DNA of 64,000 nt from an uncultured Mycoplasmatota bacterium (GTDB taxonomy: Bacteria; Bacillota_I; Bacilli_A; Izemoplasmatales; Izemoplasmataceae), in NCBI GenBank assembly GCA_913062645.1, contig CAJXVW010000001.1, positions 186,001 through 250,000 of the forward strand. The letters run 5' to 3'. This document shows, piece by piece, positions 1-7,262 of the stretch. Positions within the stretch are counted from its first letter, which is position 1, and each line of letters begins with the position of its first letter. A model generated the notes under the pieces. That model was not told where the DNA came from. It saw nothing but the letters and a program-made list of their open reading frames with translations, and ran no database searches. Made by a program: the position numbers and the translations under genes.

Positions 1-1
1 C

Positions 2-271
2 CTCTATGCGACCATTGCCTGGCTGACGCCCAACGGTCGATGGAAGCATCTGGTCTGGATTCCCGTCGCGGCGGTCTTGTTCGATTATGTCGAAAACACG
101 TTCGCGACGATTTTGATGGCGATTCATCCACGTGAATCAATGGCGGCGTTCGTCGGTTTGTTCCTAGGAACCTTCCTGAAATGGACCACGCTCGGGTTGT
201 CCTTCGTTGTAGCGTTGGTCCTATTGATCTTGCGCATCGTACGTGGCAAACCATTGAAGGAGATCAACTGA
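2..271 (+). CDS. C-terminal part of a membrane protein (cut by window start)
   Basis: The reading frame is open from base 2 to a TGA at 269-271, giving about 89 residues with no start in view. It contains two hydrophobic stretches: residues 17-28 and, more clearly, residues about 50-82, which hold a long Val/Leu/Ile-rich segment. It ends in a short basic tail (RIVRGKPLKEIN), so it is probably an integral membrane protein with a cytoplasmic C-terminus. Its TGA overlaps the ATG of the acylphosphatase gene by one base, which suggests translational coupling. The family is not recognisable from the fragment. Confidence 0.6.
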   Translation, partial: LYATIAWLTPNGRWKHLVWIPVAAVLFDYVENTFATILMAIHPRESMAAFVGLFLGTFLKWTTLGLSFVVALVLLILRIVRGKPLKEIN

Positions 272-549
272 TGGACATCATCACGCTGCGGTGGATTCTG
301 CACGGCCGTGTGCAGGGCGTCGGGATGCGGTTCTACGTCAATCGCACGGCTCCGAAGTTCGGGATCACCGGATATGTCAGGAATCGCTACGACGGAACCG
401 TCGAGATCCTCGCTCAGGCGACGGCGGCACGTTTGCACCAGTTTCAGGAACACCTCAAGACCCATGCCCCCGGGAACATCGAACGGATCATTCCCGAAGA
501 CGCGGGTGAGACGAAACCCTACCACAAATTTCAAATCAAGTTGTTCTAA
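271..549 (+). CDS. acyP: Acylphosphatase
   Basis: A 92-residue protein of the usual acylphosphatase length. It hydrolyses carboxyl-phosphate bonds of small acylphosphates in the cytosol. The phosphate-binding signature GRVQGVGMR lies near residues 13-21 (Arg21 is the expected catalytic Arg), and GYVRNRYDGTVEI at about 34-46 carries the catalytic Asn (Asn38). A longer reading frame exists upstream, but homology starts at the ATG at 271, which overlaps the previous stop codon. The gene is followed directly by a terminator. Confidence 0.95.
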   Translation: MDIITLRWILHGRVQGVGMRFYVNRTAPKFGITGYVRNRYDGTVEILAQATAARLHQFQEHLKTHAPGNIERIIPEDAGETKPYHKFQIKLF

Positions 550-550
550 A

Positions 551-577
551 AAAAGCCTTCCCGTCGGGGAAGGCTTT
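551..577. terminator. Bidirectional intrinsic terminator
   Basis: A GCCTTCCC/GGGGAAGGC stem with a 3-nt loop is flanked by A-run and T-run. It lies between the convergent acyP and beta-propeller genes and can serve both. Confidence 0.85.
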
Positions 578-584
578 TGTGTTG

Positions 585-3026
585 TCATTGGCCGTTGATG
601 TAATTGAGGATGTCGGTCGCACCGACATGCTCTTCGAGGACCTCGTTGCTCGAGATCACGAGCAGCGCGGGCACGGCGTCGACCAACGCGCCATCGGAAT
701 TGGCCACGAGGGACAGATTCAGGAAGTAGACTTCACCGAAATCTATGGCGTACTCGTAGATTTGCTCTTCGATGTCCTGACAGAAGTCGCAGTCGTTGCC
801 GTAGACATAGATGATGTACTCGTGTTCGCCCATCATCAGGGCTTCGTCCCAACTGTAGAGGTGGACGAACTCCGCAAACAGACCGTCGGTTCCGGTATCG
901 TCGGGAACGCATTCCCCATCCACCAGGACTGTTCCGTCGGTGCAGGTCACGTCAGGATCTACGGGTTCTTCCGGTTCGACTTCACCAGGGATGTCTTGTT
1001 CGCGGCTTTCGCCGATTTGGACCTGATTCAGGATCGTCGCCGGATCGGCGAGTGTCGAGACCATCACGAATTTGCTGCTGATGGTGTAGAGGTAGTCGCT
1101 GATGAATTTCGATTTGTACACGTAGGTGTCCCAGCTGTTGGCTTCGCTGTGTTCGACACGGGCGCGTTCGCTGATGGTGCCATCTTCCAGATCGAGATTG
1201 AGCACCAGGACGCCGGTCGTGTAGGACCATCGATAGTCGTTGTCATCGCTGCCGTAGGTATTCTCGGTGTAGGGAAGTGCGATGATGCCTTTGTCGAGCG
1301 ACACCAGCAAATCCTTGTGGTTGTAGACCGTCGAGGTCCACATGTAGCTTCCTTCGGAGTACGGATAGATGAGTTCGCTGGCGACGACGGCATTGGTCTT
1401 GTCGCTGACGTCATAGAGCGAGATCTTGAGACCTTGCGTTCCGCCTTCGTTGTCACCGTAGCCGATGCCGAGGATGAAGTCTTCGTTGATCGGCTGCAAA
1501 TAGTCGCTGAACCCGGGGATTTCAAGTTCGCTGAGTTTGGTCGGGTTGGTCGGGTCGGACAGGTCGATGACGTAGAACGGGTCGGTGCGGAGGAACGTCA
1601 CGACGTAGGCGTAGTCGCCGACGAAGCGGGTCGACTGGACGCTTTCACCCGGTTTTCCGAGGTGTTCGAGGGTGCTGATGATCTCGAGATCGAGATCAAG
1701 AACCATCAGGCGGTTGTTGATGTCGTCCTGCTCGGTACCCCACCACCACCAGTTGAACCCGGTGGTGACGATGCGGACGTATCCGTCCTTCTCGTCCATC
1801 GCGAACTGATCGAGCGCGACACCCGGAACGTCGCCGCTGGCGCCGAATGAGACGATCGCGTCATCGATGGCGATGCGGATGATCGAGGTCGTGATCTCAT
1901 AGGGATCCTCTTCGGGGACGTACTCTTCGTCATTGTCCGCAGCTTCTTCCATTTCCAGAAGTAGCGCATCGTTCCAGTTCCATTTGGTGCCGGTCAGATA
2001 GATGTTTTCGGTCGAGACATAGAGGTTGTAGCCACCTTCGCCAAGGATCACTTCGGTCGACACTTCGTTGGTGGCGAGATTGATGCCGTAGAAGGTCGTG
2101 AAGTTGTTGGGCTGGGTGCCTTCGACATAGAGGATGTCCTCGTAGGGAAGGGTCACTTCGGTGCCGTTGACATGATACGACGGGAGATAGTTGTCGATCG
2201 AGAAGTCGTAGTCGTCATATTCGGCAAGGTAGAAGGGAATGTACTCGTTGGTGACGAAATAGAGGGCGTCACCGATCTTCCGTGATCCGACAAAGTAGCC
2301 GGACAGTTCGAAGTGGTCTTCCAGTTCGAAGGTGTCCTTGTCGTACTCGTAAACATGGGTCGTGGTGTGATACTCGTAATACCGGCATTCGTAGTAGTCG
2401 TCTTCGGCGACGTCGCCGGTTTCGTCGGTGGAAGGTTCCTTGTCTTCGTAGTACTCGTCACAGGTGTAGTGATAGGAATTGCCAACCACCAGGAGACGTT
2501 CGTCGTCCACGTACATGCCGTTGAAGTAGAACCAGCTATTATTGTCGGCGAGTTCTTCAAAGGTGATTTCTTTGACAAGATCAAGGACTTCGATGCCGGA
2601 CTCAACGGTATAGGCGAGAACAATCTGGATTTTGTCGTAGTTCTGGATGTAGATGTACTTGCCGTCGGTGAGGACGTTGTCCATTTCATCCACACCGTCG
2701 ACCTGGTTGTTGGTTTCGCTGTAATCGTCGCTGCCGCGTTCGTCATTGGTCGGGGCATCGGCGCCTTCGGCGTCCATCGCGGTGTCTTCGACCATCATGT
2801 TCCAGCCCAACGCGCGGGTCAGGATCGACTGTTTGGCGCTGAAGTCAAGAAACAGATTGACGATGTCATCGGAGGACTGGAAGCTGCCTTCGCCGTGAAG
2901 GTCCTCGACGCAGACGCCGTTTTCCATGTGGAAACCGTCGCTGCAGTCCTCGGGATCTTCGTCTTGGAAGATGCCGCAACCCGTCAGAAAGACGAGGCTC
3001 AGAATCAAAATCAATATGCGTTTCAT
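585..3026 (-). CDS. Beta-propeller lipoprotein fused to a C-terminal thioredoxin-like domain
   Basis: An 813-residue protein with an AGGAGG site upstream of its ATG. The N-terminus is a lipoprotein signal (hydrophobic run then LTGCG, lipidated Cys about residue 17), so it should be anchored outside the membrane. Residues about 60-640 match the secreted C-terminal beta-propeller family (Beta_propel): Asn-Asn-Gln-Val-Asp-Gly-Val-Asp-Glu near the start and many short beta-strand repeats. Two C-x-x-G-x5-G-x-C-V modules (CSDGFHMENGVCV near residue 28 and CTDGTVLVDGECV near residue 690) flank the propeller. The last ~110 residues look thioredoxin-like, with a CDFC motif near residue 745. The propeller assignment is firm; a thiol-redox or sensing role for the tail is inference. 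Confidence 0.85.
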   Translation of the reverse strand: MKRILILILSLVFLTGCGIFQDEDPEDCSDGFHMENGVCVEDLHGEGSFQSSDDIVNLFLDFSAKQSILTRALGWNMMVEDTAMDAEGADAPTNDERGSDDYSETNNQVDGVDEMDNVLTDGKYIYIQNYDKIQIVLAYTVESGIEVLDLVKEITFEELADNNSWFYFNGMYVDDERLLVVGNSYHYTCDEYYEDKEPSTDETGDVAEDDYYECRYYEYHTTTHVYEYDKDTFELEDHFELSGYFVGSRKIGDALYFVTNEYIPFYLAEYDDYDFSIDNYLPSYHVNGTEVTLPYEDILYVEGTQPNNFTTFYGINLATNEVSTEVILGEGGYNLYVSTENIYLTGTKWNWNDALLLEMEEAADNDEEYVPEEDPYEITTSIIRIAIDDAIVSFGASGDVPGVALDQFAMDEKDGYVRIVTTGFNWWWWGTEQDDINNRLMVLDLDLEIISTLEHLGKPGESVQSTRFVGDYAYVVTFLRTDPFYVIDLSDPTNPTKLSELEIPGFSDYLQPINEDFILGIGYGDNEGGTQGLKISLYDVSDKTNAVVASELIYPYSEGSYMWTSTVYNHKDLLVSLDKGIIALPYTENTYGSDDNDYRWSYTTGVLVLNLDLEDGTISERARVEHSEANSWDTYVYKSKFISDYLYTISSKFVMVSTLADPATILNQVQIGESREQDIPGEVEPEEPVDPDVTCTDGTVLVDGECVPDDTGTDGLFAEFVHLYSWDEALMMGEHEYIIYVYGNDCDFCQDIEEQIYEYAIDFGEVYFLNLSLVANSDGALVDAVPALLVISSNEVLEEHVGATDILNYINGQ

Positions 3027-3084
3027 GGGATAACCTCCTACAGGTTGTTAATATGTGGAATCACATGTCTTGCTGTTCACTTAC

Positions 3085-3090
3085 ATTATA
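3085..3090 (-). promoter_or_regulatory. Possible -10 element for the beta-propeller lipoprotein
   Basis: Minus-strand TATAAT about 60 bases before the ATG at 3026. No good -35 is visible, so this is tentative. Confidence 0.4.
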
Positions 3091-3221
3091 TGACAATCCT
3101 GGGAAAATTGCACATCTCACATCCGAATTACAGATATTGCCGACTGAATTGCAGAAACTTGTTTGAAATTGGAGAATTGCCGCTTTGCTCATTGTATATA
3201 TGGAAAAGGAGTGTGAAGGAC

Positions 3222-4094
3222 ATGAAGAAATTTTTGGGAATCACCCTGGTGCTCCTGACCGCATTCGTGCTGGCAGGGTGCCAACAGGACGTCGATGCCG
3301 AAACCGGCGTGACATTGCTCGCCGTCGACATCAATCCATCGATCGAATTTGTTTTGGATGAAGATGACATTGTCGTAAGTTTTTCGTTTGGTAATGAAGA
3401 TGCGGAAATCGCCGCCGCCGATATCGATTTCATCGGCCTTCCATTTGACGAAGCGTTGGAACTGTTTCTGAACGCAGCGATGGAGACCGGGTACATCGAC
3501 ATCGAAACCAATGACAATACCGTCATCATCACCGTCGGCAACGAGAACGCCGCCAAAGAGGGCGAACTGCAGGAAAACGCAGAAGCCGCCGCGCTTGGTT
3601 TCCTCGAACAGCACCGCATCGGCGCTGCCGTGATGAACGGCAAGCTGGTCTATGACGAACTGGCTCAACTGGCCGAGGAACATGACATCTCAATCGGCAA
3701 GGTCCGAGTCATCCAAGCGTTGCTCGCCACCGATGAGACATTGACGTTCGACTCGTTTGTCGATGTGCCGATGAACGAACTGATGGATCAATTGGAAGAC
3801 GCCCATCAGGAACGCGTTCAGGCGTTTGTCGCCACCAAACAGGCGGACGCCATCGCCCTGAAACAACAACTGCAAAGCAATTATCAGGGCGCCTTGCAGC
3901 AACATCAGGAACGCGTTGCCAATGAAGAACTTCCAATCCCCAATTTCGCCGCCATCAAAACCGCCAATGAAGGCTTGCTTGATCAGTTGATGATCCAGTA
4001 CCAGCAAAAAGCGGACGAGATTCGCAATGACGCGATTGACGAGGTCGATCCCACTCAGTACACCCCCAAAAACAACAACCCGAATACGGACTAG
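3222..4094 (+). CDS. Lipoprotein with an RsgI-middle-domain-like module
   Basis: A 290-residue protein. The open frame runs much further upstream across the divergent lipoprotein gene, but the real start is the ATG at 3222: it has GGAGTGTGAAGGAC before it and begins a lipoprotein signal ending LAGCQ (Cys20). Residues about 30-125 (LLAVDINPSIEFVLDEDD, then GYIDIETNDNTVIITVGNEN) closely resemble the periplasmic/extracellular domain that follows the transmembrane helix in RsgI-type anti-sigma factors. There is no N-terminal anti-sigma domain. The C-terminal half (about 180-275) is Gln/Glu/Ala-rich and probably helical or coiled coil, and the tail is Asn/Pro-rich. Function is not known; a surface ligand-binding role is inferred from the RsgI relationship. 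Confidence 0.8.
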   Translation: MKKFLGITLVLLTAFVLAGCQQDVDAETGVTLLAVDINPSIEFVLDEDDIVVSFSFGNEDAEIAAADIDFIGLPFDEALELFLNAAMETGYIDIETNDNTVIITVGNENAAKEGELQENAEAAALGFLEQHRIGAAVMNGKLVYDELAQLAEEHDISIGKVRVIQALLATDETLTFDSFVDVPMNELMDQLEDAHQERVQAFVATKQADAIALKQQLQSNYQGALQQHQERVANEELPIPNFAAIKTANEGLLDQLMIQYQQKADEIRNDAIDEVDPTQYTPKNNNPNTD

Positions 4095-4105
4095 GAGTGA
4101 TTGTC

Positions 4106-4294
4106 ATGGCGTTGGCATACAACGCATTCATCATTTATCCCAGCGGATTCCTCTGGGGACTGATTGTCCTGATTACGGTGTTTGCGATTTTGTTTGGAAA
4201 GAAACCCATTCGTTTGAACCGCATCGCATGGTTCATCCTGATTCTCGCAATCCCGTTTTTCGGGGTCTTGTCCTATTGGATATTCGCCCGATGA
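4106..4294 (+). CDS. Small two-helix membrane protein, PLDc_N-like
   Basis: A 62-residue protein. AGGAG at 4093-4097 is best spaced for the ATG at 4106, not the in-frame GTG at 4097. It holds two transmembrane helices separated by KKPIRLNRIAW, and ends PFFGVLSYWIFAR. The pattern (helix, basic turn, x-x-W, helix with P-x-x-G-x-x-x-Y) is that of the PLDc_N domain, found at the N-terminus of cardiolipin synthases and as stand-alone small proteins. It sits 11 bases after the RsgI-like lipoprotein and is probably co-transcribed with it. Confidence 0.75.
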   Translation: MALAYNAFIIYPSGFLWGLIVLITVFAILFGKKPIRLNRIAWFILILAIPFFGVLSYWIFAR

Positions 4295-4295
4295 C

Positions 4296-4319
4296 AAGAC
4301 CGCTTCGGCGGTCTTTTTC
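4296..4319 (+). terminator. Intrinsic terminator
   Basis: AAGACCGC/GCGGTCTT stem with TTC-type loop, then a T-run, directly after the small membrane protein. Confidence 0.85.
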
Positions 4320-4326
4320 ATTACAA

Positions 4327-4359
4327 AACACCTCCGAATCGATTGGATCGGGAGGTGTT
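4327..4359 (-). terminator. Intrinsic terminator for the minus-strand gene at 4375-4680
   Basis: AACACCTCC and GGAGGTGTT pair around a 15-nt loop; read on the minus strand the stem is followed by TTTTG. It lies just past the stop at 4375. Confidence 0.65.
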
Positions 4360-4374
4360 GTTGTGCGTTCTGAA

Positions 4375-4680
4375 CTATTTGTGGAAACGTAAAACGACCA
4401 AGCCGTCGATTCCTTCATCGAAGTACGCCGTTCCCTGTTCGATGAAGTGGTCGTAGACGCGTTTGACAAGAGCGGGATCGTCGATGATGTCGACCGCCCA
4501 GACATCGTAGGTTTCCCCCTTCATGTCCAAGGTCATGTCAATCGTACCGTGTTCCTTGATGTATTTGATCTTGTCGGCGTATCCATAGGACAACGATACG
4601 AAGTCGCCATCCACGAGGGCATACGTGAAGATGCCCTTTTTGTTTCCATAGCGGAATTTCATCAAATTTGGTTTGCTCAT
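4375..4680 (-). CDS. Conserved hypothetical protein, possible split-barrel fold
   Basis: A 101-residue protein with AAGGAG seven bases before its ATG. There is no signal peptide or membrane segment. The alternating short beta-like segments (GIFTYALVDGDFVSLSYGYADK, then GTIDMTLDMKGETYDVWAVDIIDD) recall small FMN-binding split-barrel proteins (pyridoxamine-phosphate-oxidase or nitroreductase-like), but no diagnostic motif supports this. It is a single-gene unit with its own terminator. Treat as hypothetical. Confidence 0.7.
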   Translation of the reverse strand: MSKPNLMKFRYGNKKGIFTYALVDGDFVSLSYGYADKIKYIKEHGTIDMTLDMKGETYDVWAVDIIDDPALVKRVYDHFIEQGTAYFDEGIDGLVVLRFHK

Positions 4681-4861
4681 GGGTTGCTCCTTCGTCCGTT
4701 TGGATTCTTGTTCCTTTTCATTGTATCACGGCAAGCAGAGGTTTTTCAATCAAGAATACTTGTCGTGTCAAAGGTTATGTCAAAAATACCGCCTTCGGCG
4801 TGAACGATTCACCGAATTGTGATAGTATGGGTATGGAAAGTAGAACAACCGGAGGGATGTC

Positions 4862-5617
4862 ATGAAACTCGTCACATGGAATGTCAACGGCCTGCGGGCC
4901 GCCATCAAAAAAGGATTCGAAGATTTCTTCGCGGATATCGACGCCGATGTCATCTGCCTGCAGGAGACGAAAATGCAGGAAACCCAAAAACACTTCTCGT
5001 TCGAGGGGTATCACGAGTACTGGAACGATGCCGATAAGAAAGGCTATTCCGGAACGCTTGTGTACACCAAGAAAGAACCGTTGTCGGTGCGTCTCGGTCT
5101 GCCCGAAGATGGGGCTTACAATGACGAAGGACGCATCATCACCGTCGAGTACGATTCCGTGTATCTTGTCAACACCTACGTGCCCAATGTCAAACGCGAT
5201 CTGTCCCGGATTCCGTACCGGATGGAATACGAAGACCGCATGCGGGCATACCTCAACGACCTCAAGCAAACCAAACCGGTCATCCTGTGTGGCGATCTCA
5301 ACGTCGCCCACAATCCGATTGATCTGAAGAACGACAAGTCGAATGTCGGCAACGCCGGCTTCACCGACGAAGAACGCGGCAAGTTCAAGGAGTTGTTGGA
5401 CAGCGGCTTCATCGATTCGTTCCGGCACCTGTATCCCGACAAGGTCCAGTATACATGGTGGAGCTACATGTTCAACTCGCGCGCCAACAACACCGGCTGG
5501 CGGATCGACTATTTCATCCTGTCGGAGGACCTTGCCGACCGCATCGTTGATGTCACGATCCTCGATCAGGTGATGGGCAGCGACCACTGTCCGGTACAGC
5601 TTGAAATTGAATTGTAG
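4862..5617 (+). CDS. exoA: Exodeoxyribonuclease III (AP endonuclease)
   Basis: A 251-residue protein, the family's usual size, with GGAGGGATGTC directly before the ATG. It cleaves DNA at abasic sites and removes 3' blocking groups in base excision repair. Visible catalytic motifs in order: WNVNGLRAA (Asn7), CLQETK (metal-binding Glu), GDLNVAHNPIDL (Asp and Asn), WRIDYF, and the terminal GSDHCPV with the catalytic His. It is a single-gene unit closed by a palindromic terminator. Confidence 0.96.
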   Translation: MKLVTWNVNGLRAAIKKGFEDFFADIDADVICLQETKMQETQKHFSFEGYHEYWNDADKKGYSGTLVYTKKEPLSVRLGLPEDGAYNDEGRIITVEYDSVYLVNTYVPNVKRDLSRIPYRMEYEDRMRAYLNDLKQTKPVILCGDLNVAHNPIDLKNDKSNVGNAGFTDEERGKFKELLDSGFIDSFRHLYPDKVQYTWWSYMFNSRANNTGWRIDYFILSEDLADRIVDVTILDQVMGSDHCPVQLEIEL

Positions 5618-5637
5618 CAACGCTTGTTTAGAAAAAG

Positions 5638-5661
5638 ACCGTGCTTGCAAGCACGGTTTTC
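5638..5661 (+). terminator. Intrinsic terminator after exoA
   Basis: Perfect palindrome ACCGTGCTTG/CAAGCACGGT followed by TTTTC. Confidence 0.75.
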
Positions 5662-5714
5662 GATATCCGCAACATTGTCCAGTATAATGAGGATGAATGT
5701 CGAGGAGGAACACC

Positions 5715-7154
5715 ATGAACAAAACACTGGAACTGGAACACACCTATCTTGAACTACCCAGCGATTTGTACTCGTTTTTGGACGAGTCGACCTACAAGCA
5801 TGCGGAGCTGGTTCGGCTTAATCGGGAACTTGCATCCGAACTGAACGTTTCCCCCGAGTACCTGACGAGCGATGACGGCATCCGCTTTCTGACCGGACAG
5901 ACGGCCCATGCGCCGCTGTTCGCGCAGGCCTATGCCGGTCATCAGTACGGGTACTTCACGATGCTTGGCGATGGTCGCGCGATGGTCCTTGGCGAACGGG
6001 TCGTCGGTGATCGTCGTTACGATCTGCAACTCAAAGGATCGGGCAAGACACCGTACTCGCGCCGTGGCGACGGCAAAGCGACGATGGAATCGGTTCTGCG
6101 CGAGTATCTCATCAGCGCCGCGATGCATCATCTGGGGGTCCCAACCACCCGCAGTCTGGCGGTGCTCAAAACGGGGGAACGCGTCCTTCGTGAGGACATT
6201 CACGACGGCGCCATTCTCGTTCGTGTGGCACAGAGCCACATCCGCATCGGCACCTTCGAATACGCACGTGGACGCGGCGATCTCGATTTGCTGCGGCAGC
6301 TTGCCGATTACACCATCCAACGCCATGTGCCGGCCTTGATGGAGGACAATGACAAGTATCTTGCGCTGTTCCGCGAAGTCGTCCGACGCCAGGCCGAACT
6401 GATCGCCAAATGGCAATCGCTTGGATTCGTCCATGGTGTCATGAACACCGACAACATGTTGCTGTCCGGAGAAACGATTGACTACGGACCGTGCGCGTTT
6501 CTGGATGCCTATGCACCCAAGACATCGTTCAGTTCCATCGATCGCAACGGACGTTACGCCTATTTCCGGCAACCATTCATCGCCTCGTGGAATCTATCCC
6601 GCTTGGCGGGGGCGCTGGTCCCCCTGATCCACGAGTCGGAAACATTGGCCGTGCAACTGCTCAATAAGGAGCTCGAACTGTTCGCCACCTACTATCAGAC
6701 GGCCTACGACCGGAGGATGGCCTACAAGATCGGCATCGTCGAACCGTCGGTGACCAGCAGACAGCTCATCGAGGATCTGCTTGAACTGATGGAAGCGACC
6801 AACGCCGATTTCACCAACACCTTCCGTCACCTCACGAATGGTACAACGAGTGCCCTTGCTTTTGCCGATTCGCAGGCGGGACGCACATGGATCAAGACAT
6901 GGCAACATCATCTCTCCACCCAAACCGGACATTACGATCCAACCCAGCTGATGCGCCAGCACAATCCGGCGATCATACCCCGCAATCAGCTCGTCGACGC
7001 CGTCGTCAAAGAAGCTGCCAAGGGCGATATGAAACGCTTTGATGCGTTGTATGATCTACTTAAAACACCGTACGATCACAATCGCATCTACGACATGCAG
7101 TACCTCGAGCCACTCCGTCCCGGCGAGTCATTCGTCACCTATTGCGGAACGTGA
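5715..7154 (+). CDS. selO: Protein adenylyltransferase SelO (YdiU/UPF0061)
   Basis: A 479-residue pseudokinase-fold enzyme that transfers AMP from ATP to Ser/Thr/Tyr of target proteins. The start at 5715 follows GAGGAGG at 5703-5709; the ATG 18 bases upstream lacks a site. Family motifs: GSGKTPYSRRGDG at about 108-120 (ATP site), HGVMNTDNM at about 238-246, and DYGPCAFLDAY just after. The protein ends YCGT, where many relatives carry selenocysteine or Cys near the C-terminus; here it is an ordinary TGC Cys codon. A TATAAT at 5683-5688 is the likely -10. Redox control through the terminal Cys is known for the family and inferred here. Confidence 0.95.
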   Translation: MNKTLELEHTYLELPSDLYSFLDESTYKHAELVRLNRELASELNVSPEYLTSDDGIRFLTGQTAHAPLFAQAYAGHQYGYFTMLGDGRAMVLGERVVGDRRYDLQLKGSGKTPYSRRGDGKATMESVLREYLISAAMHHLGVPTTRSLAVLKTGERVLREDIHDGAILVRVAQSHIRIGTFEYARGRGDLDLLRQLADYTIQRHVPALMEDNDKYLALFREVVRRQAELIAKWQSLGFVHGVMNTDNMLLSGETIDYGPCAFLDAYAPKTSFSSIDRNGRYAYFRQPFIASWNLSRLAGALVPLIHESETLAVQLLNKELELFATYYQTAYDRRMAYKIGIVEPSVTSRQLIEDLLELMEATNADFTNTFRHLTNGTTSALAFADSQAGRTWIKTWQHHLSTQTGHYDPTQLMRQHNPAIIPRNQLVDAVVKEAAKGDMKRFDALYDLLKTPYDHNRIYDMQYLEPLRPGESFVTYCGT

Positions 7155-7164
7155 ACACCTGTTT

Positions 7165-7192
7165 GCGAGCGAACCTTTGGTCGCTCGCTTTC
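7165..7192 (+). terminator. Intrinsic terminator after selO
   Basis: GCGAGCGA/TCGCTCGC stem, 8-nt loop, then TTTCTT. Confidence 0.75.
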
Positions 7193-7262
7193 TTGTATTC
7201 AAGACTATGTTTTTCAAGACAAAAATGATACACTATTGATAGACGGTTCAAGGAGTGAGACC

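Noticed and set aside
579-1850. Long plus-strand open frame (423 codons) opposite the beta-propeller gene
   Set aside because: It is the antisense shadow of a gene with strong codon bias; no ribosome site, no recognisable domain.
2313-3221. Upstream extension of the RsgI-like lipoprotein frame
   Set aside because: It covers the divergent lipoprotein gene; the ATG at 3222 begins a proper lipoprotein signal.
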